From CAZPAV01 sp964584755 (GTDB lineage: Bacteria; Actinomycetota; Acidimicrobiia; Spongiisociales; UBA5794), in the NCBI GenBank assembly GCA_964584755.1, contig CAZPAV010000046.1, positions 1 to 20,754 of the forward strand: a DNA stretch of 20,754 bases, written 5' to 3'. Positions 14,463 through 20,754 of this stretch are shown here, in pieces. The position numbers and the translations under genes were made by a program. Under the pieces are notes generated by a model, which saw only the letters and a program-made list of their open reading frames with translations, was not told the origin of the DNA and made no database searches. Each line of letters begins with the position of its first letter. The first letter of the stretch is position 1.

Positions 14463-14491
14463 TTGACGCTCCCGAGAGGCTTCGGTAGGTT
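14463..14491 (+). promoter_or_regulatory. Sigma-70-type promoter (TTGACG-17-TAGGTT)
   Basis: The -35 TTGACG (14463-14468) and -10 TAGGTT (14486-14491) are separated by exactly 17 bp. The expected start near 14498 leaves about 20 nt before the ATG at 14519, which has GGGAG 5 nt upstream. This is the clearest complete promoter in the window. Confidence 0.7.
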
Positions 14492-14518
14492 CGCCCGGGT
14501 CGCGTCGTGGGAGCGAGG

Positions 14519-15236
14519 ATGGTGGCTCTCGACGGCCGCATCCGAGGCGGCGTCGGTCTCGCTCTGGTGGGGATCCTGGTGGCGTTGCTGGTGACGCTCG
14601 GGGCGGCGCCGGCGCCGGCGCCGAGGCCGGGGCCGGGTCCGCCTCGCGGCGGAAGGCCTCCCCGGTGATGGGCTCGACCCGAGCGCGGATGAGATCATCG
14701 ATGTCTCGGACGGGTACGTGCCGGAGGAAGCGCGGCGGGCGATCAGCGAGCGTCTGCCGAAGGGGCTCATCCCTGATGCGACCAACGAGTCCGGGGAGGG
14801 TGAGCCGGGAGGGACGCCGGCCGGGCTCGATCGTGGGCCCCTCGAGGGCCGGGAGCCTGGGGAAGAGTCCGGTGACCTCATCGACGCCGACGGGACGGCC
14901 GAAGGCGAGGAGGACGATCCGATGCTCGAGCTCATCGACGAACTGGAAGCCCTCGACGAGGCCCTGGAGGAGCCGCCGGAGGTGACTGGCGGGAAGCCGC
15001 CGAGCGACGCCGGCGAGTCGCCGCCGGAGGATGCGGGGCGCGAGGCCGGGGAGGAGCGGTCCGGAGCGCCGTCCCCGGGTCCGGACGATCAGGCCGGCGG
15101 GGAGCAGGAACCCGGCGACAAGGGACGTTCACCGGACGATGATGTCTCCGAGACCGTCCGGAAGGCCATAGAGGACACCGGGGAAGCCGGCGGTACCGAC
15201 GACTCGGACGAGGACTTCCCCGAGACGGTGCTGTGA
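14519..15236 (+). CDS. Exported acidic protein of unknown function, reading frame broken by an apparent frameshift
   Basis: The ATG at 14519 (GGGAG 5 nt upstream, strong promoter at 14463-14491) starts a classic signal or anchor segment (VGLALVGILVALLVTLGAA) that runs into an Ala-Pro-rich stretch and stops at 14666-14668 after 49 residues. The next frame is open from 14595 to 15236 and encodes a plausible protein body: GLPGDGLDPSADEIIDVSDG, then VPEEARRAISERLPKGLIPD, then a long Glu/Asp/Gly/Pro-rich acidic tail. Dropping one base between 14595 and 14665, most likely in the GGCGCCGGCGCCGGCGCCG run, would join them into about 238 residues. The frame could also begin at GTG 14718, but that would discard the promoter, Shine-Dalgarno and signal peptide. 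I do not recognise a family. It is followed by another exported protein. Confidence 0.6.
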
Positions 15237-15246
15237 GGTCGTGACG

Positions 15247-15735
15247 ATGCGGGTCGCCAACGGGGTGAGCGCCGTCGTGGCGGTGGTGGCCGTCGTGCTG
15301 CTCGTGGCGGGTCCGGCCGTCGCCCAGGACGGGGAGCACGTGGTCGCCGGAGACGGCGATCTCGGCTTCGTGGTGGTCGACCAGCCGCCGCTCATCGCGC
15401 CGGTGACGTGCGATCCCGCGGATCCGGCCACCTACGGGCTACCCGACGACACGGTGGTCCGCTCGGCCCGGGTGCACACCCTGGCCGGCCGGTATGAGGG
15501 TGCGGTGACGTGGACGCCGCTGCCGCCCGTCGAGGACACCACCACCTCGACGACCAGTCCCACCACCACGACCACGCCGCCGCAACCGACCACCATCTCG
15601 GAGGAGGCAGGCGGTGGCACCGGTGGGACCGGTTCGGGGAGCGGCGGGGTGCCGCTGCCGGCGCTGGCGATCGGGGCGGCGCTCCTCGGCGCCGGGGTCG
15701 GCCATCTGCTCTGGGGGCGACGCGCGGCACCGTGA
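15247..15735 (+). CDS. Exported protein with Thr/Pro linker and C-terminal TM anchor, unknown function
   Basis: A 162-residue protein. A signal peptide (VANGVSAVVAVVAVVLLVAG, then PAVAQ) leads to a small extracytoplasmic domain of about 70 residues. Next comes a low-complexity Thr/Pro/Ser linker (TTTSTTSPTTTTTPPQPTT), a Gly-rich stretch and a C-terminal membrane helix (PLPALAIGAALLGAGVGHLL) ending in RR. The layout is that of a wall-spanning, membrane-anchored surface protein; no LPXTG-like sorting motif is seen. I chose ATG 15247, with GAGG 8 nt upstream overlapping the preceding stop; GTG 15241 in the same frame is too close to that ribosome site. It is probably co-transcribed with the frameshifted acidic protein just upstream. 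Function unknown. Confidence 0.72.
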   Translation: MRVANGVSAVVAVVAVVLLVAGPAVAQDGEHVVAGDGDLGFVVVDQPPLIAPVTCDPADPATYGLPDDTVVRSARVHTLAGRYEGAVTWTPLPPVEDTTTSTTSPTTTTTPPQPTTISEEAGGGTGGTGSGSGGVPLPALAIGAALLGAGVGHLLWGRRAAP

Positions 15736-15780
15736 CCCTCCCGTTCCGGCGGCCGGCCCTGCCACCGACGTCGCCGACCC

Positions 15781-15786
15781 TACGCT
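15781..15786 (+). promoter_or_regulatory. -10 element (TACGCT) for the acoX-type gene, leaderless geometry
   Basis: TACGCT is followed by 8 nt and then ATG 15795, the same spacing as at the LpxD-like gene. There is no Shine-Dalgarno before the ATG. No clear -35 was found in the preceding 45 bp. Confidence 0.4.
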
Positions 15787-15794
15787 GACCCCAC

Positions 15795-16784
15795 ATGGGC
15801 AGGCGCCACCCGCACCGCATCGTGGGCTTCACCGAGGAGTCCACCGAGACCCTCATCGCACCGCTCGTCGGCCTGATCGCCAACCCGAACTCCTCCAAGG
15901 ACATCCGTCGCCTCGTCGGCGTGGCCCGGGTCGTCGACGCCGAGGAGAAGGCCAACATCGCCGCCCGCTTCCTCGTCGGCCTCACCGCCGGGCCGGCGAC
16001 CCGGGTCCTCGCCTTCGACGACCCCGCCGGCCTCGTTCGCCGCGCCATCCACCTCGTGGAGGGCATGATCCCTCCGGTCGACCTCGTCGACACCCCCAAG
16101 GACGGAACCGAGGCCGACACCCGGCGTGCCGCCGCGGCCATCGCCGCAGCGGGCGCCGCCGGCCTGGCCACCATCGGCGGAGACGGGACGGTCCGCGCCG
16201 CGGTGGAAGGCTGGCCCGACGCCCGGCTCGTGCCGCTCGCCGCCGGCACGAACAACGCCATCGGCCTCACCGAGGAGCCCACCATCCTCGGCATGGCCAC
16301 CGCCCTCGCCGTGCGGCGTGGCGGCTTCCGCCCCGTCGACCGCCTCTCGGTGGCCGCCGGCGAACGAGCGGCGTCGGCGCTCGTCGACGTGGTGGGAGTC
16401 CGCACGCCCTGGATGGGAGCGAGAGCCATCTGGGAACCCGACGACCTGGTGGAGGCCTTCGTCGTCAACGCCACCCGGACCGCCCCCGGGATCGCCGCCG
16501 TCGCCGCCGCCCTCGGACCGATCCCCCCCGGTCGGGGACGTCACCTCCGCTTCGGTCCCGGCGTCACGATTCGGGCCCCGCTCGCCCCCGGACTCGTCAG
16601 AGACGTCACCGTCTCGGAAGTGACGGACCTCGACCCCGGCATCGAGATCCCGGTGGATCCCCGCACGCGACTCCTCGCGCTCGACGGGGAACGCAGGGTC
16701 GTCGGGCATGGCGCCACGGTCACCGTCACGGCGGGACCCTCCATCCTCGACCTCTCGGCGGTGCTCGGCCGAGAACGCGAATAG
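15795..16784 (+). CDS. acoX: AcoX-like ATP-NAD kinase family protein
   Basis: A 329-residue member of the NAD kinase/diacylglycerol kinase-fold group that matches the AcoX pattern found beside acetoin dehydrogenase genes. Motifs are LIANPNSSKDIRRL near the N-terminus (compare NPxSGKDIRR), GGDGT at 128-132 (the nucleotide-binding signature) and AGTNNAIG (compare GTxND). NAD kinases phosphorylate NAD to NADP; the biochemical role of AcoX itself is not established. The start has no ribosome-binding site but lies 8 nt after a -10 box, which suggests a leaderless transcript. It is followed after 134 bp by E1 alpha, E1 beta and E2 genes, and that context supports the AcoX name over a housekeeping NAD kinase. 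The 134-bp gap holds a possible second -10 (TACCGT, 16824-16829). Confidence 0.85.
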   Translation: MGRRHPHRIVGFTEESTETLIAPLVGLIANPNSSKDIRRLVGVARVVDAEEKANIAARFLVGLTAGPATRVLAFDDPAGLVRRAIHLVEGMIPPVDLVDTPKDGTEADTRRAAAAIAAAGAAGLATIGGDGTVRAAVEGWPDARLVPLAAGTNNAIGLTEEPTILGMATALAVRRGGFRPVDRLSVAAGERAASALVDVVGVRTPWMGARAIWEPDDLVEAFVVNATRTAPGIAAVAAALGPIPPGRGRHLRFGPGVTIRAPLAPGLVRDVTVSEVTDLDPGIEIPVDPRTRLLALDGERRVVGHGATVTVTAGPSILDLSAVLGRERE

Positions 16785-16918
16785 CAACCTCCCGTCTCCC
16801 CCACCGGCCGGCAGGTCGATGCGTACCGTTGGGACGAGAGTCGCATCCGCGGCGACCGACCGGCTGGACACCGGGCACGCGACCCGACCCGGATCCACCC
16901 CGACCCCAGGAGGTGCCC

Positions 16919-17905
16919 ATGGACATCCCACGGGACGATCTCATCGCCATGTACGCCACGATGGCGAAGATCCGCTACTTCGAAGAGCGGATCCGGGAGA
17001 TGTACTACGAGGACAAGCTGCCGGCGTTCGACATCGCCGCCGGCCCGATCCCCGGCGAGATGCACCTCGCCGCCGGCCAGGAGCCCGTCGCAGTCGGGGT
17101 GATGCCCCACCTGCGGCCCGGCGACGCCATCACCGCGACCCACCGGCCCCACCACGTCGCCATCGCCCAAGGCGTGGACCTGAAGAAGATGGCCGCCGAG
17201 ATCCTCGGCAAGGACACCGGCCTCGGCCACGGCAAAGGCGGCCACATGCACCTCTTCTCGGTCCAGCCGAGCTTCGGATGCTCCGGCATCATCGGCGAAG
17301 GCATGCCGGTCGCCTGCGGCGCGGCGCTCGCGTTCAAGAAACAGGGCACGGACGGCGTCGCCGTCTCCTTCTTCGGGGACGGGGCGGCCAACCAAGGGGC
17401 CTTCCACGAATCCCTGAACCTCGCCGCGCTCTGGAACCTGCCGGTCGTGTTCATCTGCGAGGACAACGAGTACGCCATCTCCGTGCCCAAGTCGGCGTCG
17501 ACGGCCATCGCCGACAACTCCGACCGCGCCTCCGGGTACGGGATGCCCGGCGTGCTCGTCCCCGACAACGACCCGGTCGGGGTGTACGAGGCGGCCGGCG
17601 AAGCCATCCGCCGGGCACGAGAAGGCCGAGGGCCGAGCCTCATCGAAGTCCGCACCAAGCGCCTGTGGGGTCACTTCGAAGGCGACGCCGACGCGTACCG
17701 GACCGAGGAGTACAAGCAGCAGATGGCGGAGGAAGACCCGATGAAGGTCTACCCACAGCGCCTCATCGACGAAGGCATCCTCACCCCCGGCGACGCCGAC
17801 GCCATCGCCGCCGCGGCCCACGAAGAGGTGGACGAGGCCATCGAGTTCGCCCGGTCGAGCCCCTACCCGGCTCCCGAGGACGCCCTGAAGCACGTGTTCG
17901 CATAG
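16919..17905 (+). CDS. acoA: Thiamine pyrophosphate-dependent dehydrogenase E1 component, alpha subunit (acetoin dehydrogenase type)
   Basis: A 328-residue E1 alpha subunit. It opens with the family motif MYATMAKIRYFEERI and carries GLGHGKGGHMHLF, a GCSGIIGEGMPVACGAALAFK segment, and the thiamine-pyrophosphate/Mg motif GDGAAN (Gly153 to Asn158) continuing into QGAFHESLNLAALWNLP and CEDNEYAIS. With E1 beta it decarboxylates or cleaves the substrate and reductively acetylates the lipoyl group of E2. The ATG at 16919 has a perfect AGGAGG 5 nt upstream. Its stop overlaps the Shine-Dalgarno of the beta-subunit gene. With an AcoX-like gene upstream, acetoin (cleaved to acetaldehyde and acetyl-E2) is the likely substrate; a branched-chain or pyruvate role cannot be excluded by sequence alone. 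Confidence 0.9.
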   Translation: MDIPRDDLIAMYATMAKIRYFEERIREMYYEDKLPAFDIAAGPIPGEMHLAAGQEPVAVGVMPHLRPGDAITATHRPHHVAIAQGVDLKKMAAEILGKDTGLGHGKGGHMHLFSVQPSFGCSGIIGEGMPVACGAALAFKKQGTDGVAVSFFGDGAANQGAFHESLNLAALWNLPVVFICEDNEYAISVPKSASTAIADNSDRASGYGMPGVLVPDNDPVGVYEAAGEAIRRAREGRGPSLIEVRTKRLWGHFEGDADAYRTEEYKQQMAEEDPMKVYPQRLIDEGILTPGDADAIAAAAHEEVDEAIEFARSSPYPAPEDALKHVFA

Positions 17906-17915
17906 GAGGACGACC

Positions 17916-18938
17916 ATGACCGCGACCATGACCGAGCGCAAGCTCACCATGCAGAAGGCGATCGCCGAAGCGATCACCCAGGAGATGGAACGCGACGACA
18001 CGGTCTTCGTCATGGGCGAGGACGTGGACGTCTACGGAGGGATCTTCGGAGCCACCGAAGGCCTCTACGACCGCTTCGGCGGCGACCGGGTGATGGGCAC
18101 GCCCATCTCGGAGACCGCGTTCATCGGGGCCGCGGTCGGCGCCGCCATCCACGGGATGCGCCCCATCGCCGAGCTGATGTTCGTCGACTTCTTCGGCGTG
18201 TGCATGGACCAGATCTACAACAACATGGCGAAGATCCACTACTTCTCCGGCGGCGACATCACCGTGCCGGTGGTGCTGACCACGGCGGTCGGCGGCGGAT
18301 ACTCCGACGCCGGGCAGCACTCCCAGACCCTGTGGGGCACCTTCGCCCACCTCCCCGGGATGAAGGTGGTGGTGCCCTCCAACGCCTACGACGCCAAAGG
18401 CCTGATGATCTCGGCGATCCGGGACGACAACCCGGTGGTCTACATGTTCCACAAGGGCGTCCTCGGACTCGGCTGGATGACGAACAACCCGAGGGCGACC
18501 GGACCGGTCCCCGAGGAGCCCTACACCGTCCCGATCGGCACGGCCGCCGTCGCCAAGGAAGGCAGCGACGTCACCATCGCCACGATCGGCCTGTCGGTGC
18601 ACCGGGCCCTCGACGCCGCCGAGACCCTCGAGGGGGACGGCGTCTCGGCGGAGGTCCTCGACCTGCGCTCCCTCGTGCCGCTGGACCGCGACACGATCGT
18701 CGACTCCGTCCGGAAGACCCACCGCCTCCTCGTCGTCGACGAGGACTACCGGAGCTTCGGCATGTCCGGGGAGGTGATCACCACCGCGATCGAAGGCGCC
18801 TTCGACTACCTCGACGCGCCGCCGAGCCGCATCGCCGAGCCGGACGTGCCCATCCCCTACAGCCGGCCGCTCGAGCAGTTCGCGTTGCCCGACGCCGCCA
18901 AGATCGTCGCCGGGGCCCGCGCCCTCCTCGGCGCGTAA
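17916..18938 (+). CDS. acoB: 2-oxoacid/acetoin dehydrogenase E1 component, beta subunit
   Basis: A 340-residue transketolase-like beta subunit. Typical features in order: LTMQKAIAEAITQEMERD, VMGEDVDVYGG, a GTPISETAFIGAAVGAA block, RPIAELMFVDFFGVCMDQI (substrate-channel and subunit-interface region), GGGYSDAGQHSQTLWGTFAHLPG, and the C-terminal domain with VLDLRSLVPLDRDTI and HRLLVVDEDYRSFGMSGEV. It pairs with the alpha subunit to form the heterotetrameric E1. The ATG at 17916 has AGGAGG 6 nt upstream, shared with the acoA stop; a second in-frame ATG at 17928 is less well placed. The E2 gene follows 6 nt after its stop, so alpha, beta and E2 are one transcription unit. Confidence 0.92.
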   Translation: MTATMTERKLTMQKAIAEAITQEMERDDTVFVMGEDVDVYGGIFGATEGLYDRFGGDRVMGTPISETAFIGAAVGAAIHGMRPIAELMFVDFFGVCMDQIYNNMAKIHYFSGGDITVPVVLTTAVGGGYSDAGQHSQTLWGTFAHLPGMKVVVPSNAYDAKGLMISAIRDDNPVVYMFHKGVLGLGWMTNNPRATGPVPEEPYTVPIGTAAVAKEGSDVTIATIGLSVHRALDAAETLEGDGVSAEVLDLRSLVPLDRDTIVDSVRKTHRLLVVDEDYRSFGMSGEVITTAIEGAFDYLDAPPSRIAEPDVPIPYSRPLEQFALPDAAKIVAGARALLGA

Positions 18939-18944
18939 CCGGGG

Positions 18945-19973
18945 ATGGGTGTCGACGTCCCGATGCCCATCATCACCGAGGCCGGTGAGGATGGGGTCGT
19001 GACCGCGTGGTTCGTGGACGAAGGAGCCACCGTCACCGAAGGCCGGCTCCTCGCCGAAGTCCAGGCGGAGAAGGTCTCCGCCGAGGTGCACGCGCCCGCC
19101 TCGGGGTCGGTCCACGGCCTCGTCGACATCAACCGACCGGTCCCCCAAGGATCGCCGATCTGCCGGATCGAGCGCGGCGTCGCGGCGGCGCCCGCCGCGA
19201 CGCGACCGTCCCCGGCGCCCGCAGTGCGCGCCTCCCCGGCGGCGAAGCGGCTCGCCAAGGAGCTCGGCGTCGATCTCACCACGGTCCGGGGCACCGGGCC
19301 GAACGGCCGCGTCACCGAAGCCGACGTCCGCGACGCCGCCGGAGCGGCCGGCACCGAGCTCGCCGGCCTCCGGGCGGTGATCGCCCGGCGCATGCGGGAC
19401 AGCCACCGGGAGACCGCACCGGTCACCTTGACGTCTATCGTCGACGTCACCGCGGTGCCCGCCACCCGCTTCACCGCCCGGGTGGTCGCGGCGACGGTCC
19501 GGGCGCTCCGCCGGCACCCCCACCTCAACGGGACCCGCCACGGCGACCGGTTCGTCCCCGCCGCCACGCCGGTCGTGGCACTCGCGATCCAGACGGACGA
19601 CGGTCTCGTCGCTCCGATCGTGCCGGGAGCGGCGAACGGCTCCCTCGACGAGGTCGAGGCGGCGATCGAGGAGGTGGCGGCACGGGCCAGAGCCGGTGCG
19701 CTCACCGCCGCAGACCTCGACGGCGCCACCTTCACCGTCACCAACCTCGGACCCTACGGCGTCGACGCCTTCACCCCCATCATCAACCCTCCCCAGATCG
19801 CCATCCTCGGAGTCGGCGCGATCCGCACCCGGCCCGCCTTCGACGACACGGGAGCGGTGGTCGCCGCCCGGGAGGTCACCTTCAGCCTCACCTTCGACCA
19901 CGCCTTCGTCGACGGCGCCCCGGCGGCGGAGTTCCTCGCCGGCGTCGTCGCGGAGCTGCACACCCTCGGCTGA
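18945..19973 (+). CDS. acoC: 2-oxoacid/acetoin dehydrogenase E2 component (lipoyl acyltransferase)
   Basis: A 342-residue dihydrolipoamide acyltransferase, compact for the family (often 400 or more residues). Domains: one lipoyl domain (about 3-78) with lipoyl lysine Lys43 in EVQAEKVSAEV instead of the common ETDKA; an Ala/Pro linker; a peripheral subunit-binding domain (95-131, RASPAAKRLAKELGVDL, then GPNGRVTEADV); and the catalytic acyltransferase domain ending with DHAFVDGA, where His319 and Asp323 fit the HxxxDG active-site motif. It transfers the acetyl group from lipoate to CoA. The start is 6 nt after the beta-subunit stop and has only a weak GGGG nearby; ATG 18963 would cut into the lipoyl domain, so 18945 is kept. 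No E3 (lipoamide dehydrogenase) gene follows within the window. Confidence 0.9.
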   Translation: MGVDVPMPIITEAGEDGVVTAWFVDEGATVTEGRLLAEVQAEKVSAEVHAPASGSVHGLVDINRPVPQGSPICRIERGVAAAPAATRPSPAPAVRASPAAKRLAKELGVDLTTVRGTGPNGRVTEADVRDAAGAAGTELAGLRAVIARRMRDSHRETAPVTLTSIVDVTAVPATRFTARVVAATVRALRRHPHLNGTRHGDRFVPAATPVVALAIQTDDGLVAPIVPGAANGSLDEVEAAIEEVAARARAGALTAADLDGATFTVTNLGPYGVDAFTPIINPPQIAILGVGAIRTRPAFDDTGAVVAAREVTFSLTFDHAFVDGAPAAEFLAGVVAELHTLG

Positions 19974-20003
19974 GGACACCGGCCCGGACGGACCCGACGA
20001 CCC

Positions 20004-20030
20004 GACCGATCCGCCGCGGTCCTCGACCGC
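20004..20030. repeat. 27-nt dispersed element with inverted repeat, copy B
   Basis: Matches 14329-14355 at 25 of 27 positions, with core GCGGTC-CTC-GACCGC (20016-20030). It lies between the stop codons of the convergent E2 gene and the last gene of the window, where a terminator hairpin would be expected, but no T-run follows. Confidence 0.5.
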
Positions 20031-20039
20031 CTCCTCCGC

Positions 20040-20754
20040 TCAGGGTGCCGTGCCGCCACCCGCCGGGATCCGGCCGAGGACGCCGGCGACGAGCTCCCGG
20101 TACCCGGCGTCGTCGACGACCACCTGCCCGGAGGCGAGCTCCGGAGCCTCCGCCGCGGTGGCGAGATGCACCACCGGCGGAGCCTCCCCCACCCGGAAGG
20201 GACCATCCAGCGCGTACACGACGATCCACTGGGGGCGCCCCGGGGACGGTCCGGCCCGGAACACCGCCCGGGCGCCGGGAGACGCCTCGAGGAAGGGGAG
20301 GAGCCCGCCGCCGTCGTAGGCGGAGGCGGGGAAGTCGAGGTTGCCGGTGACGACCAGCACGTCCGCCCTCCCCTCCTGGAGGGCCGTCGCCAGCGACGCG
20401 GCGAAGAACCCCGCCCGCTGGGTCCGGGTCACCGTCACGAGCAGCGGCCGGTCGCCCGCCGGTGGCGACCCCGCCGTCGTCGCCGCCCAGTCGAGCCGCC
20501 GCGAGAACCCCGACCCGCCGGCCGGCGGAGCGACGAACACCGGCACGAGCCGCGGCCGGAACGCCCCGTCCGACAGCCGCCACAGGGACTGGAGATACAG
20601 GGGCGTGCCGGCGACGACGGCTCCCGTGGCGTGCCCGGCCAGCCACGCCGCCGCAGCCGTCGCCGCCGGACCCTCCGCGGTGAGGCCCCGCTCCGGGATC
20701 CGCTCCTCGAGGGCCGTCCCCGCCGCCACCGAACCCCACAGGGCCGCCACCACC
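20040..20754 (-). CDS. Unrecognised protein, C-terminal part (5' end off the window)
   Basis: The minus-strand frame is open from the window edge to TGA at 20042-20040 (about 237 residues). The first in-frame start-like codon (GTG 20753) is at the very edge and is probably internal. Visible features are a moderately hydrophobic Ala-rich start, then LVPVFVAPPAGGSG, PLLVTVTRTQRAGFFAASLA, ADVLVVTGNLDFPASAYDGG, GLLPFLEASPGARAVF and RPQWIVVYALDGPF. The pattern of short strands and loops would suit the extracytoplasmic C-terminal domain of a large membrane protein such as a GT39-like glycosyltransferase, but I cannot show that from the visible part. It is convergent with the E2 gene, with 66 bp between stops. 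Coding assignment is supported by the long, codon-consistent frame. Confidence 0.5.
   Translation of the reverse strand, partial: VVAALWGSVAAGTALEERIPERGLTAEGPAATAAAAWLAGHATGAVVAGTPLYLQSLWRLSDGAFRPRLVPVFVAPPAGGSGFSRRLDWAATTAGSPPAGDRPLLVTVTRTQRAGFFAASLATALQEGRADVLVVTGNLDFPASAYDGGGLLPFLEASPGARAVFRAGPSPGRPQWIVVYALDGPFRVGEAPPVVHLATAAEAPELASGQVVVDDAGYRELVAGVLGRIPAGGGTAP

Overview
The window is very GC-rich with strong G/C preference at third codon positions, frequent GTG starts, overlapping stop/start codons and Shine-Dalgarno-led genes. Together with cell wall-binding type 2 (CWB2) repeats on a secreted protein and several TANNNT-type -10 elements, two of them apparently leaderless, this points to a high-GC Gram-positive actinobacterium. 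Acidimicrobiia-like is a guess from gene content, not from a marker gene. No rRNA, tRNA, CRISPR array or transposase was found.

Layout. (1) 1-2281: an edge-truncated LpxD-like acyltransferase (-), divergent from a PIG-L deacetylase and a non-hydrolysing UDP-GlcNAc 2-epimerase (+, 4-nt overlap). (2) 2297-5299: an island of three small membrane-protein genes (-) bracketed by a 54-bp perfect direct repeat of the epimerase 3' end, then an AAA/DUF4143 ATPase (+) preceded by three 10-bp repeats at an exact 23-bp period. (3) 5360-10525: a tight minus-strand operon transcribed wbpD, wbpE, wbpA, wbpB, then a GT4 glycosyltransferase. (4) 10613-14148: a Wzy/O-antigen-ligase-like membrane protein (+) meeting tail-to-tail a large secreted protein with three CWB2 repeats (-). 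(5) 14463-15735: a textbook promoter and two exported proteins (+), the first broken by an apparent frameshift. (6) 15781-19973: an acoXABC-type operon (+): AcoX-like NAD-kinase-fold protein, E1 alpha, E1 beta and E2 of a 2-oxoacid/acetoin dehydrogenase. (7) 20040-20754: the C-terminal part of an unrecognised protein (-).

How it fits together. Regions 1 and 3 together hold one gene for each of the five enzyme classes that convert UDP-GlcNAc to UDP-2,3-diacetamido-2,3-dideoxy-mannuronic acid (6-dehydrogenase, 3-dehydrogenase, aminotransferase, N-acetyltransferase, 2-epimerase). They sit beside a glycosyltransferase, a polymerase/ligase-like protein and a CWB2 surface protein, so the locus plausibly makes an anionic cell-surface glycan. 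The aco operon is a separate catabolic unit. The product, the glycan and the CWB2-glycan link are inferences; the gene families are well supported by motifs.
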